Shown piece by piece: positions 8,825 to 17,154 of a DNA stretch of 49,682 nucleotides (positions within the stretch are counted from its first letter, which is position 1; each line of letters opens with the position of its first letter). The position numbers were made by a program, and so were the translations under genes. A model generated the notes under the pieces. The model was not told the origin of the DNA. It was given only the letters and a program-made list of their open reading frames with translations, and did not search any database. The DNA lies in assembly GCA_944382895.1 (NCBI GenBank), contig CALWNV010000005.1, positions 1 to 49,682 of the forward strand, read 5' to 3'. The DNA comes from an uncultured Clostridia bacterium (lineage in GTDB: Bacteria; Bacillota; Clostridia; Oscillospirales; UBA644).

Positions 8825-8853
8825 TTGATATGTCATTTTTTTTATGATACAAT
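8825..8853 (+). promoter_or_regulatory. sigma-A promoter of the LCP gene
   Basis: TTGATA (8825-8830), 17 bases, TACAAT (8848-8853). The predicted start near 8860 leaves a leader of about 115 bases before the LCP ATG. Confidence 0.7.
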
Positions 8854-8976
8854 ATATAAAATGGTTGATTCTATTGACGAACTGGGTTTGCAAAAGATAG
8901 ATTGTTATATTTTATCGTTTTTTTTTGTTTGACCAAACATCCGAAACGAAAAACTCTTGAAAGAAGGTTATATCCA

Positions 8977-10554
8977 ATGCCTCAGAAGCATGCGGAGGAA
9001 GAAAATACGCCTAATTACAGCCGCCATGACCGTTTTGCTAAAAAAGAAGCTGAAAAAATAAATAAAATTTTAATGATTGCCGGGTTTGTCATAGTTGGCA
9101 TACAGATTGTTGCTACAATTGTGCTCAGTATTTTTGGATATAAATTAAATATGATACCTTTGAAATATTATTTACCAGGTGTCATACTTCTTTTTATTAT
9201 AGCTATTGCGTTTTTCTTTATGCAGTTTCGCAGGATACCGGGGATCGTGGCTAAAGTTCTATCTGTGATATTTTCCGCATTTATTATTTTCTTATGTGTA
9301 GTTTCCGGCAAGACAATCGGCGCGATTTACGGTATGCAGGGTACTACGGAAATCATTCAGATGAATATTTATGTTATGGCTGATGATCCGGCTTCAGAGA
9401 TAACAGATACTAAAGATTATCAGTATGGGGTACTTGCGGTTCTTGACCGTGATTATACTGACAGTGTCATATCGGATATCTCGGAAGAGTTTGGTAAAGA
9501 TGTCGAGTTTTCAGAATATATTATGCCGGACACTCTTGCAGGGGCGTTATATTCCGGGGAAGTCAGAGCGATAATTCTTAATCAGGCGCAGATATCTTTT
9601 ATTGAGGATCATGCGGAGTATGCTGATTTTTCAGAAAAAACTAGGGTTCTGAGTACTACTACAATTGAAAATAAACTTGATCCTCAACCGACACTGGATG
9701 TTTCGGAATTTGAAAAAGATGATTTCTTTTCCGTATATATCTCCGGCATAGACACTCGTAGCGGCGAGATACTGGCGAACAGCAGGAGCGATGTGAATAT
9801 ACTTTTATTTGCAAATAAGAAGACAAAACAGATATTGCTCCTTTCTACGCCAAGGGATACATATGTTTATATTCCAAGTTATGATTATAAAGATAAACTG
9901 ACTCATGCCGGCAATAACGGAATAGAAGCTTCTATGGAAACTCTGGAGCAGTTTTATAATATAGACATAGATTATTATTTCAAGGTCAATTTCCAGGGGT
10001 TTGAAAATATTATAGATACTTTAGGAGGAATAGAAGTATATTCCGAGAAAGCTTTTCGATCTACCGCGGATTCTTCTTATAAGGGGCATTTTTTCACTTA
10101 TAAAAAGGGCTGGAATACTTTGAATGGTGAACAGGCGCTTGTATTTGCGCGTGAAAGACATGCTTTTTCAGACGGTGATTTTCAGCGTGGAAGAAATCAA
10201 ATGGCTGTGATAGAGGGTGTTTTCAATAAACTTATTTCTCCGGCTATTCTTACAAGTTATGTAAGCCTTTTGGATGATTTACAGACTTATTTCAAAACGA
10301 GTATGAGTTTTGATGAGATTACATCTCTTGTTCGTATGCAGCTTGATGACAACGCTGAGTGGAATGTGCGTTCATTTGCGATAGAAGGTGATGGTAAGAC
10401 CCTTTCCGGAAGCGGGAAATGGGTTATGATACCTTATACTTCTTCTTTGTCGAAAGCGAGAGAACTTATCGCTGCGGTTGAAAGCGGCGAAATTCTTACA
10501 GACGCTATGCTTGGAGTTTCAGAAAACGATCAACAGGCGTTTGATAGATTTTAA
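8977..10554 (+). CDS. LytR-CpsA-Psr (LCP) family glycopolymer ligase
   Basis: LCP enzymes transfer teichoic acid or capsule precursors from undecaprenyl phosphate to peptidoglycan outside the membrane. 525 residues: a cytoplasmic head (about 1-30), about three membrane helices (about 30-125), an accessory extracytoplasmic domain (about 130-255), then the LCP domain. Family motifs present include LLLSTPRDTYVYIP (catalytic Arg), VNFQGFENIIDTLGGIEVY, and LVFARERHAFSDGDFQRGRNQ with the conserved arginines and acidic residue. The ATG at 8977 follows AGAAGG by 9 bases; the open frame begins 25 codons upstream without such a site. The gene is monocistronic, bounded by a promoter and a terminator. 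Confidence 0.9.
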   Translation: MPQKHAEEENTPNYSRHDRFAKKEAEKINKILMIAGFVIVGIQIVATIVLSIFGYKLNMIPLKYYLPGVILLFIIAIAFFFMQFRRIPGIVAKVLSVIFSAFIIFLCVVSGKTIGAIYGMQGTTEIIQMNIYVMADDPASEITDTKDYQYGVLAVLDRDYTDSVISDISEEFGKDVEFSEYIMPDTLAGALYSGEVRAIILNQAQISFIEDHAEYADFSEKTRVLSTTTIENKLDPQPTLDVSEFEKDDFFSVYISGIDTRSGEILANSRSDVNILLFANKKTKQILLLSTPRDTYVYIPSYDYKDKLTHAGNNGIEASMETLEQFYNIDIDYYFKVNFQGFENIIDTLGGIEVYSEKAFRSTADSSYKGHFFTYKKGWNTLNGEQALVFARERHAFSDGDFQRGRNQMAVIEGVFNKLISPAILTSYVSLLDDLQTYFKTSMSFDEITSLVRMQLDDNAEWNVRSFAIEGDGKTLSGSGKWVMIPYTSSLSKARELIAAVESGEILTDAMLGVSENDQQAFDRF

Positions 10555-10574
10555 TGGACTATTTGTTTGATATA

Positions 10575-10618
10575 ATCGCCGGGGCTGCCGTTATCATACG
10601 ACAGCCCCGGCGAATTAT
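10575..10618. terminator. GC-rich hairpin terminator between LCP and tsaD
   Basis: An 11-bp perfect stem CGCCGGGGCTG / CAGCCCCGGCG (10577-10612), followed by AATTATATTTTAT. It lies between convergent genes and may serve both; the U-tracts are imperfect. Confidence 0.75.
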
Positions 10619-10730
10619 ATTTTATGTTGTTTTTTCTCGCAGTTAATACAATCTTGAAATAATGAAACAAAACAACCCCAAGACGTATATTATTAGATAT
10701 TTAGATATTACAAATATCTTATATGAAAAA

Positions 10731-11726
10731 TTATATAGGCATTACGGCATACGCGTTAAGATCGGCGGAAGCTGTATTGTTTTGCAGATATTCGTAATAT
10801 GCCTGTGCGCCTATCATAGCCGCATTATCTCCGCAATATCGGAAATCCGGGGCAAAGAAATTTATTTTTTCTTTATTGCATTCTTCTTCAAGCTTTTTAC
10901 GCAGAGTTTTATTCGCACTCACTCCTCCGGCAAGCACAAGTTTTTTGGCATTGTGATCTTTGCATGCTTTTACAGTATTGTTTACAAGTACATCGCATAC
11001 AGCGTCAGTAAATGACGCCGCAATATCTGAGACAGGAATATCAAGTGAAAGTTGATGTTTTTGATGTATATAATTTATGACAGCGGTTTTTATTCCGCTG
11101 AAGCTAAAGTCGTATGGATTATCTTCGAATCTTACACGGGGAAAGTGTATCGAATTAGGATCGCCGGTTTTTGCTGCGGACTCTATCATTGGACCTCCGG
11201 GATAACCCAGACCGAGAACTCTTGCTATTTTATCAAATGATTCTCCTACTGCATCATCTCTTGTGCGCCCTAATATTTGATATTTCGTATATGTATGCGC
11301 TTTTACGATATGAGTATGACCTCCGGAGGCTATAAGCGCAATAAACGGCGGTTTGAGTTCGGGGTATGTAAGATATGTTCCCGCGACATGGCCTTTTATA
11401 TGATGTACAGGTATAAGCGGTAATTTATGAGCGTAGGCCAAGCTTTTTGCAAAGCTTACACCGACTAAGAGTGAGCCTATAAGCCCTGGCGCGTAAGTTA
11501 CGGCAACAGCGTCCGTGTTTCGCAGTCCGACAGGTTTCAGGGCTTTTTCTGTCAATTCTGAAATTACTTCCAAATGTGCGCGTGAAGCGATTTCGGGGAC
11601 TACTCCTCCGTAAAGCGTATGAATATCGGTTTGTGATACTGTTTCCAACGACAATACTTCTTTCCCGTCTTTCACAACGGCAACAGATGTATCGTCGCAG
11701 GAACTTTCAAAAGCAAGTATGTTCAT
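10731..11726 (-). CDS. tsaD: tRNA N6-threonylcarbamoyladenosine transferase, catalytic subunit
   Basis: TsaD (Kae1/Gcp) places the threonylcarbamoyl group on A37 of ANN-reading tRNAs, with TsaB and TsaE, in the cytoplasm. 331 residues, normal length. The N-terminal ASKHA fold starts ILAFESSCDDTS. The metal-binding HxxxH is in PVHHIKGH (His109, His113). ASGGHTH, GESFDKIARVLGL, GGVSANK and FRYCGDNAAMI are all present. The start is immediately after the rimI stop, with AAGGAA upstream. It is the last gene of polA-phosphatase-rimI-tsaD. The partners tsaB and tsaE, often adjacent, are not in the window. Confidence 0.96.
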   Translation of the reverse strand: MNILAFESSCDDTSVAVVKDGKEVLSLETVSQTDIHTLYGGVVPEIASRAHLEVISELTEKALKPVGLRNTDAVAVTYAPGLIGSLLVGVSFAKSLAYAHKLPLIPVHHIKGHVAGTYLTYPELKPPFIALIASGGHTHIVKAHTYTKYQILGRTRDDAVGESFDKIARVLGLGYPGGPMIESAAKTGDPNSIHFPRVRFEDNPYDFSFSGIKTAVINYIHQKHQLSLDIPVSDIAASFTDAVCDVLVNNTVKACKDHNAKKLVLAGGVSANKTLRKKLEEECNKEKINFFAPDFRYCGDNAAMIGAQAYYEYLQNNTASADLNAYAVMPI

Positions 11727-12158
11727 CTATATTCCTTCATTGCTGAAATGCATGATTATTCCGTCTTCATCAGGGGAATCATAAAGATTTTTTCTTATCC
11801 CGTCAATAATAAAGCCGCAACTGTTATATAATGATATCGCGTCATTATTTGACAGACGAACTTCCAGATAAATATTTTTACCTTTATGTTTTTCTATAAA
11901 TGCCGTTAGAATTTTTTTTCCGTATCCCATTCGTTTTTTTGTACTTGCGAGTTTAATTATTTGACATTCATATTCTCCGACAGTTGCGACTATATAAGAT
12001 AAAAGCTGTCCGTTTTTCTGAAACGAAAGTATTTCATATGCAGGGTTTACAGCCATAAGTTTTATCTCATGTTCAGCCAGGGGATGAGAAAAATATTTCT
12101 TTTCGGTTTCGGCGATCTGATGGCTTATATCGTTTTCATTTGTTATCTTCTTGATCAT
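11727..12158 (-). CDS. rimI: GNAT N-acetyltransferase, RimI-like
   Basis: A 143-residue GNAT-fold protein. RimI acetylates the N-terminal Ala of ribosomal protein S18 in Enterobacteria; in Firmicutes, rimI-like genes sit beside tsaD, as here. The acetyl-CoA loop is weak: KKRMGYGKKILTAFIEKH replaces the usual Q/RxxGxG/A. A strand IYLEVRLSNNDAISLYNSCGF matches the RimI signature (LEVRxSNxxAxxLYxxxGF). It ends INGIRKNLYDSP...GIIMHF in family style. The start overlaps the phosphatase end by 23 bases, and the ribosome site is poor (AAAAG), so translation probably depends on coupling. Confidence 0.83.
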   Translation of the reverse strand: MIKKITNENDISHQIAETEKKYFSHPLAEHEIKLMAVNPAYEILSFQKNGQLLSYIVATVGEYECQIIKLASTKKRMGYGKKILTAFIEKHKGKNIYLEVRLSNNDAISLYNSCGFIIDGIRKNLYDSPDEDGIIMHFSNEGI

Positions 12159-12597
12159 TTATTCTTTTGGCTTCTTTTACTAAAGGAATCAGTGCGTCTT
12201 CTATTTCTTGCGCACAACGTTCGTAACTTTCTATCGGCATACCGTATGGATCAACGATACCGTCTTCATCTTCCGTAAGCATTTTTACTTTATCTATTAT
12301 ATCAGGATAAAGGTCATGCATAGCGGCTCTGTGACCGTCTGTCATAACGTATATGACATCTGCCCATTCTGCAAGTTCATCAGTAAAAGGCTGGGATTCA
12401 TGATTTTCAATATCGATCCCTTTCCTTTTCATAATCTCAATTGCATTTTCAGTTGCGGGAGCTCCTTCAACTGTCGCTATCCCCGCACTTTTTACTTTTA
12501 TTCCGGAAATATCCGCTTCTGCAAGCATTTTTTCAAATAAAGCTTTTGCCATAGGACTTCGACAAGTGTTGCCAGTACAGACAAATAAAACGTTCAT
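12136..12597 (-). CDS. low-molecular-weight protein phosphatase, YwlE-like (putative protein arginine phosphatase)
   Basis: A 153-residue LMW-phosphatase fold. The P-loop at the very start is VCTGNTCRSP (Cys7, Arg13), and the general acid lies in IVDPYGM (Asp116). Bacillus YwlE, which dephosphorylates phosphoarginine on proteins marked by McsB, has Thr at position 11 of the same loop, where tyrosine phosphatases usually carry Ile. Thr11 is present here, so arginine-phosphatase activity is a fair guess. No mcsB or clpC is in the window. It follows polA with a 19-base gap and overlaps rimI. Confidence 0.87.
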   Translation of the reverse strand: MNVLFVCTGNTCRSPMAKALFEKMLAEADISGIKVKSAGIATVEGAPATENAIEIMKRKGIDIENHESQPFTDELAEWADVIYVMTDGHRAAMHDLYPDIIDKVKMLTEDEDGIVDPYGMPIESYERCAQEIEDALIPLVKEAKRINDQEDNK

Positions 12598-12616
12598 TTT
12601 CAGTTAGTTACCTCCA

Positions 12617-15115
12617 TCAATGTGCATCATACCAGGTTTCTCCTTCGCCGATCTCGGCAATAAGAGGTACAGAAAGGTGATGCGCGTTTTCCATTTCATA
12701 TTTCAAAATTTCTTTAGCACGTTCTTTATCATGTTGTGATACTTCCAGAATAAGTTCATCGTGAACTTGCAAGATTATACGCGCATCAAGTCTTTCTTCT
12801 TGCAATCTTTTATAGACATGGACCATTGCAAGTTTAATAAGATCAGCAGCCGTCCCTTGTATCGGAGTATTTCTGCAAACACGTTCTGCAAAAGCTCTTA
12901 TCCGTCCGTTTTTTGCATTTACATCCTGTACATATCTTCTTCTTGCAAACATTGTTTCAACATATCCCTGTTCTTTTGCTTTGTTGATAATCTGCTGCAT
13001 ATAGTCCCGCACTCCAGAATATGTTTTCATGTAATTTTCAATGTATTGTTTTGCCTCTTTTACGCTGACATGGATATCTTGTGACAAAGAATATTCTCCT
13101 ATACCGTAGACAATACCAAAATTTACTGCTTTCGCACGTCTCCTCATTTCACCGGAAATCATTTCAGGCGGAATTCCGAAAACCTGTGAAGCTGTTATTG
13201 TGTGGATATCTTTATTTTCAATAAAAGCCTGCTGCATCATTGGGTCATTGGCTATATGTGCAAGGACTCTCAATTCTATTTGAGAATAGTCCGCATCAAG
13301 TAGGGTGTAACCTTCTTTTGCCCTGAAGACTTTGCGAAGGTTTCGGCCGAGTTCTGTTCGGACAGGTATATTTTGAAGGTTAGGTTCTATACTGCTTATG
13401 CGCCCTGTCTGCGTGACTGTTTGCGTAAATACAGTGTGTATTCGTCCGTCTTTATTGATAGTTTTCAGAAGTCCGTCTACATAAGTGGACTTAAGTTTTG
13501 TAAGTTTGCGGTATTCGATTATATTTTCTATGAGAGGAGAATCTGTTTTATATAAAAGTTTTTCAAGAACTTCATTGTCTGTGGAAAACCCTGTTTTTGT
13601 TTTACGTATAACAGGCATATGCATTTCATTGAAAAGTATCTCACCGAGTTGTTTTGTTGAATTTATGTTGAATTCTTTGCCTGCAAAAAAATAAATGGAG
13701 TCTGTAAGACTTTTTATGCGCTCCGCTGTAATCTCGCCGAATTTTTTCAAAAACTCCGCGTCTGCTTCAAACCCGGCAAGTTCCATGTCTGCAAGCACAG
13801 AACATAGGGGAAGCTCTATATTGTAATACAGGAAATGTTGTCCATTGTTTTCGATTTCCTCAAGAGTTCTTTTTTTTATAATATCAAGAGTGCAAGCAAG
13901 ATATTCTTCACTTTCTGAGCATATACCGCAATATTTTTCTGCGAGTGATGAGAGAGTATATGATGTTTTTGAAGGATCCAATATATAAGCCGCCAAAAGG
14001 GTATCGTAAATGATGTTTGCCTTTGCGCCTTTTTCGGAAAACAGTTTTATAAGAGGTTTTGCGTCATGTGTGACAATAGGTGTGGAGCCTATTTTTGTAA
14101 TATCTGCAACGGTTTTTATGGTTGTGTTTTCTTTTTTGATATAAAAAAAACCGCCGGCATATATCATATAAAAAACATCTTGACAAAAAACATTTTCGTC
14201 TTTCGATTCTTCAAAGGTTACGGATTGCAGTTTTTTTTCATCGGTATTTTTTTCAAGATTGAATCGTTTGTACATTGACGCAAGTTCGTATTTCCCGAAA
14301 AGTGAGGAAAGCTCTTCCTCATTTGGTCGAGGGGAAGTTATCTCGTTGTAAAGAACAGGCAATTCGGCATCTGTTACAATTCTTCCGAGTTCTCTGCTCA
14401 TATATGCGCTTTCTTTACCGTTTTCAAGTTTTGCCCGAACAGTTTCTTTTATTTTATCCAGGTTTTCAAATATATTGTCAAGCGTACCAAATTCATGCAG
14501 AAGAGCGAGCGCCGTTTTTTCCCCTATCCCTGGAACTCCCGGAATATTGTCCGATGTGTCGCCCATCAGGCCTTTAAGGTCTATAAGCGATTGAGGTGAC
14601 AATCCGTATTTTTCAAAAATTTTTTCTTTATCATAAAAATCATCTGAAGGAGAGCCTTTTTGCGACGTCACCGCAAGTTTTACGGATACAGTATCGTTTA
14701 TCAGTTGAAAAGAATCCCTGTCTCCGGTAATTATCACGCAGGTATCTCCGTTCTTTTCGGCTTGTCTGGAAAGTGTCCCTATTATATCGTCTGCTTCAAG
14801 CCCAGCTTTTTCTATACATACGATATTCATCGCGTGTAGGATTTCCTTTATTATCGGAAGCTGCTGTGCAAGTTCTTCCGGCATCTGTTTTCGTGTCGCT
14901 TTATATCCGGTGTAAAAATTATGGCGGAATGTTTTTTCACGGCGGTCAAAAGCGACTGCGATTTTTGCCTCAGGCAGGTCTTGCAGATGGCGTAGAAGTA
15001 TATTAAGGAATCCATATACGGCGTTTGTATTTATTCCCTCTTTTGTTGTTAACGGCCGTATGCCGTAGAACGCGCGGTTGAGAATGCTGTTGCCGTCAAA
15101 AGCCAAAAGCGTCAC
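12617..15115 (-). CDS. polA: DNA polymerase I
   Basis: Repair and Okazaki-fragment polymerase, 832 residues. The N-terminal 5'-3' exonuclease/FEN domain (about 1-290) shows ASP-rich motifs (GLEADDIIGTLSRQ, ITGDRDSFQLI, GLMGDTSDNIPGVPGIGEKTA). The middle exonuclease-like domain (about 300-440) lacks the usual FDTET motif, reading YMIYAGGFFYIKK, so proofreading is probably lost. The polymerase domain (about 450-832) has motif A DADYSQIELRVLAH, motif B RRRAKAVNFGIVYG and motif C LQVHDELILE. I prefer GTG 15115, 7 bases after AGGAGG (15123-15128), to ATG 15121, only 1 base away. First gene of a four-gene minus operon. Confidence 0.96.
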   Translation of the reverse strand: MTLLAFDGNSILNRAFYGIRPLTTKEGINTNAVYGFLNILLRHLQDLPEAKIAVAFDRREKTFRHNFYTGYKATRKQMPEELAQQLPIIKEILHAMNIVCIEKAGLEADDIIGTLSRQAEKNGDTCVIITGDRDSFQLINDTVSVKLAVTSQKGSPSDDFYDKEKIFEKYGLSPQSLIDLKGLMGDTSDNIPGVPGIGEKTALALLHEFGTLDNIFENLDKIKETVRAKLENGKESAYMSRELGRIVTDAELPVLYNEITSPRPNEEELSSLFGKYELASMYKRFNLEKNTDEKKLQSVTFEESKDENVFCQDVFYMIYAGGFFYIKKENTTIKTVADITKIGSTPIVTHDAKPLIKLFSEKGAKANIIYDTLLAAYILDPSKTSYTLSSLAEKYCGICSESEEYLACTLDIIKKRTLEEIENNGQHFLYYNIELPLCSVLADMELAGFEADAEFLKKFGEITAERIKSLTDSIYFFAGKEFNINSTKQLGEILFNEMHMPVIRKTKTGFSTDNEVLEKLLYKTDSPLIENIIEYRKLTKLKSTYVDGLLKTINKDGRIHTVFTQTVTQTGRISSIEPNLQNIPVRTELGRNLRKVFRAKEGYTLLDADYSQIELRVLAHIANDPMMQQAFIENKDIHTITASQVFGIPPEMISGEMRRRAKAVNFGIVYGIGEYSLSQDIHVSVKEAKQYIENYMKTYSGVRDYMQQIINKAKEQGYVETMFARRRYVQDVNAKNGRIRAFAERVCRNTPIQGTAADLIKLAMVHVYKRLQEERLDARIILQVHDELILEVSQHDKERAKEILKYEMENAHHLSVPLIAEIGEGETWYDAH

Positions 15116-15144
15116 AGGCATACCTCCTCATTATAATTATTTAT

Positions 15145-15173
15145 AATATATCATATTATTATCTAAAAGTCAA
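15145..15173 (-). promoter_or_regulatory. possible promoter of the polA operon
   Basis: On the minus strand, TTGACT (15168-15173), 17 bases, TATATT (15145-15150). The predicted start near 15138 lies just before the polA ribosome site. The area is very AT-rich, so other choices exist. Confidence 0.45.
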
Positions 15174-15645
15174 TACTTTGATATAGCCTGTATCTATCGT
15201 TATGACGGTAATATAATATAAATAAATATGTAATTTACTTTTATGTTTTGAATATGTCGTTTTATCCAAAATATCTTTAGGGTGGCTGAGTGAAAAAGAG
15301 AACAGTCTGTTGTTTTTGTTTGCGTGCAAAACCTTTTTTATTTTCCGAAAAAAAATTATTTTATGTTGGGGATTCCGATAAAAATCTTTTATATCTTTGC
15401 GTTTTAAAATGAAAAAAATTGTTTTTTATAATGCATGAAATGTAAAAAAAACGCGGAAATCCGACTTTTGTCGAAATTGGACGATAATATATGAAATTTG
15501 TATTTTACACTCATAAAAATCATGCTGTTGTCAAGCGTGTACGACATATTGTGTCATATATCTCCAAAAAAACATAGCGTCAAAAATAACAAAATTTAAT
15601 TTGTAAACAGAAAAAAGTTTGTGCAATAATCCCCGGAAAGGTCTA
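15174..15645. other. AT-rich intergenic stretch, no gene recognised
   Basis: About 470 bases between the divergent polA and mraZ promoters. I find no frame with a ribosome site, no convincing RNA gene, and no hairpin plus T-run. Long A and T runs dominate. It may hold upstream regulatory sites of the division cluster. Confidence 0.5.
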
Positions 15646-15674
15646 TTGCATTTTTTTACGCTTTAGTATATAAT
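15646..15674 (+). promoter_or_regulatory. sigma-A promoter of the mraZ (dcw) cluster
   Basis: TTGCAT (15646-15651), 17 bases, TATAAT (15669-15674). Predicted start near 15681, immediately before the three MraZ-box-like repeats. Confidence 0.8.
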
Positions 15675-15683
15675 ATAGTCATA

Positions 15684-15710
15684 AAAGTGGTGAAAAGTAG
15701 TGTAAAGTGG
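15684..15710 (+). promoter_or_regulatory. MraZ operator: three AAAGTGG-type boxes at 10-bp spacing
   Basis: AAAGTGG (15684-15690), AAAGTAG (15694-15700) and AAAGTGG (15704-15710) repeat with a period of exactly 10 bp, about +4 to +30 from the predicted transcript start. MraZ proteins of Mollicutes and other bacteria are known to bind tandem AAAGTG boxes separated by 3 bases. Autoregulation of the division cluster by its first gene product is therefore likely. Confidence 0.8.
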
Positions 15711-15751
15711 TTTGTTTTCCCACGAAAACCGTTAAGGAAGGAGGAAAAATT

Positions 15752-16183
15752 GTGCCAGGAAAAGATTTAATAGGTAATTATCAGCATAACATAGATGTCA
15801 AAGGCAGAGTTTTTCTTCCTGCAAAACAACGTGAAAAGCTTGGTGAAACGGTTTATATGACCAGGGGGTTGGATAAATGCGTGTTTTTGTTTTCCGAGAC
15901 GGGTTGGAATGAATTTATTGACGGGCTTGCCGCTTTGCCTGTATCAAGGTCAAGGGAAGCACAGAGGTATTTTGGCGGAAATGCCGCTCAGGCAGATATA
16001 GATGGTCAAGGGAGAATAATGATCCCTTCAGGGCTTAGGCAATTCGCGGATTTGAAAAAATCTGTTACTCTTGTCGGCGTTTTAGGTCGCGTAGAGATTT
16101 GGGACACCGAAAGATGGAATAATTTTAATAATAACGTTAGCGAAGAAACTATATCAGATATCCTTGAGGGGCAGGGTTTTTGA
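15752..16183 (+). CDS. mraZ: transcriptional regulator MraZ
   Basis: DNA-binding regulator of the division and cell-wall cluster. 143 residues, family length, made of two AbrB-like swapped-hairpin halves. The N-terminal half has GNYQHNIDVKGRVFLPAKQREKLG; the C-terminal half has AQADIDGQGRIMIPSGLRQFA. The conserved DxKGR and DxQGR turns are both present. The start is GTG 15752, 7 bases after AGGAGG; the open frame reaches back to 15707, into the operator repeats, without support. MraZ rings bind tandem boxes, which are visible just upstream. The rsmH frame follows 32 bases after the stop. Confidence 0.95.
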   Translation: MPGKDLIGNYQHNIDVKGRVFLPAKQREKLGETVYMTRGLDKCVFLFSETGWNEFIDGLAALPVSRSREAQRYFGGNAAQADIDGQGRIMIPSGLRQFADLKKSVTLVGVLGRVEIWDTERWNNFNNNVSEETISDILEGQGF

Positions 16184-16215
16184 TAGATCCTGAAAGCATA
16201 TGGGGTATATATCAG

Positions 16216-17154
16216 ATGAGTGGATTTGAACATATTCCTGTTTTATTTAATGAGTGTATCAGTGGTTTGAACATAAATGAAAACGGCGTTTACGCGGACG
16301 GGACCGCAGGCGGCGGGAACCATGCTTTGGGAATAGGCCTGCGGTTGAGCGTAAAAGGTCATCTTATATGTTTGGACCGTGATATAGACGCTATAAGAGC
16401 GTGCAGTAAAAAACTCGGCGGTTTAAACTGCACATTGACGTTACTGAATGACAGTTTTACGGCCTTGCCTGCGTATTTACATGAGAGCAGCTTGATGTTG
16501 GATGGACTTCTTCTTGATTTGGGAGTTTCCTCACATCAGCTTGATACGCCTCAGCGAGGCTTTTCGTATATGTCAGACGGAGTGTTGGATATGCGAATGG
16601 ACGGTAAAGCTTCTTTCAGTGCTAAAGAGCTCGTTAACACATATTCAAAAGAAGAGTTGGAAAGGGTTTTTTTTGAGTACGGAGAGGAGAAATACTCACG
16701 CTCTATAGCTTCACTTATAGTTGAATCGCGTGAAAAGAAACCGATAGAAACTACTTATGAACTTGTTCAGATAATAAAAAACGCGATGCCTGTAAAAGCA
16801 TTGAAAGAAAAACAGCATCCGGCAAAGCGTGTTTTTCAGGCAATAAGAATTGAAATAAATGATGAACTTAATCAGCTTGAAAAACTTCTCACAGAGATTA
16901 TCGATTATATAAAACCGGGCGGTCGCATCGCGGTGATTACTTTTCATTCACTTGAGGACAAGCTTGTGAAGAAGATATTTGCCGGGTTCGAAAAGCCGTG
17001 TACGTGTCCTCCGGATTTTCCTGTGTGTGTATGTGGGAAAGTTTCTCTTGGAAAAGCCATGAAGGTTATTTATCCTACTGAAGACGAGATAAAAGCGAAC
17101 CCGCGTGCACGTAGCGCAAAATTAAGAATATTTATGAAGGAGAAAGCAAAATGA
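16216..17154 (+). CDS. rsmH: 16S rRNA (cytosine1402-N4)-methyltransferase
   Basis: RsmH/MraW methylates N4 of C1402 in the ribosomal P site using S-adenosylmethionine. 312 residues. SAM-binding DGTAGGGNHALGI near residue 28, LLLDLGVSSHQLD, RGFSYMSDGVLDMRMD, and the conserved HPAKRVFQAIRIEIN and ITFHSLEDKLVKK blocks are all present. The tail has a Cys cluster (CTCPPDFPVCVCGK) typical of the family. I place the start at ATG 16216 (FEHIPVL matches the family N-terminus). A TTG at 16180 would overlap mraZ by 4 bases and is a possible alternative. It overlaps ftsL by 4 bases. Confidence 0.95.
   Translation: MSGFEHIPVLFNECISGLNINENGVYADGTAGGGNHALGIGLRLSVKGHLICLDRDIDAIRACSKKLGGLNCTLTLLNDSFTALPAYLHESSLMLDGLLLDLGVSSHQLDTPQRGFSYMSDGVLDMRMDGKASFSAKELVNTYSKEELERVFFEYGEEKYSRSIASLIVESREKKPIETTYELVQIIKNAMPVKALKEKQHPAKRVFQAIRIEINDELNQLEKLLTEIIDYIKPGGRIAVITFHSLEDKLVKKIFAGFEKPCTCPPDFPVCVCGKVSLGKAMKVIYPTEDEIKANPRARSAKLRIFMKEKAK

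Noticed and set aside
15530-15550. TGTC-N10-GACA inverted repeat near the mraZ upstream gap
   Set aside because: Only four paired bases per side and no inner symmetry; expected by chance.
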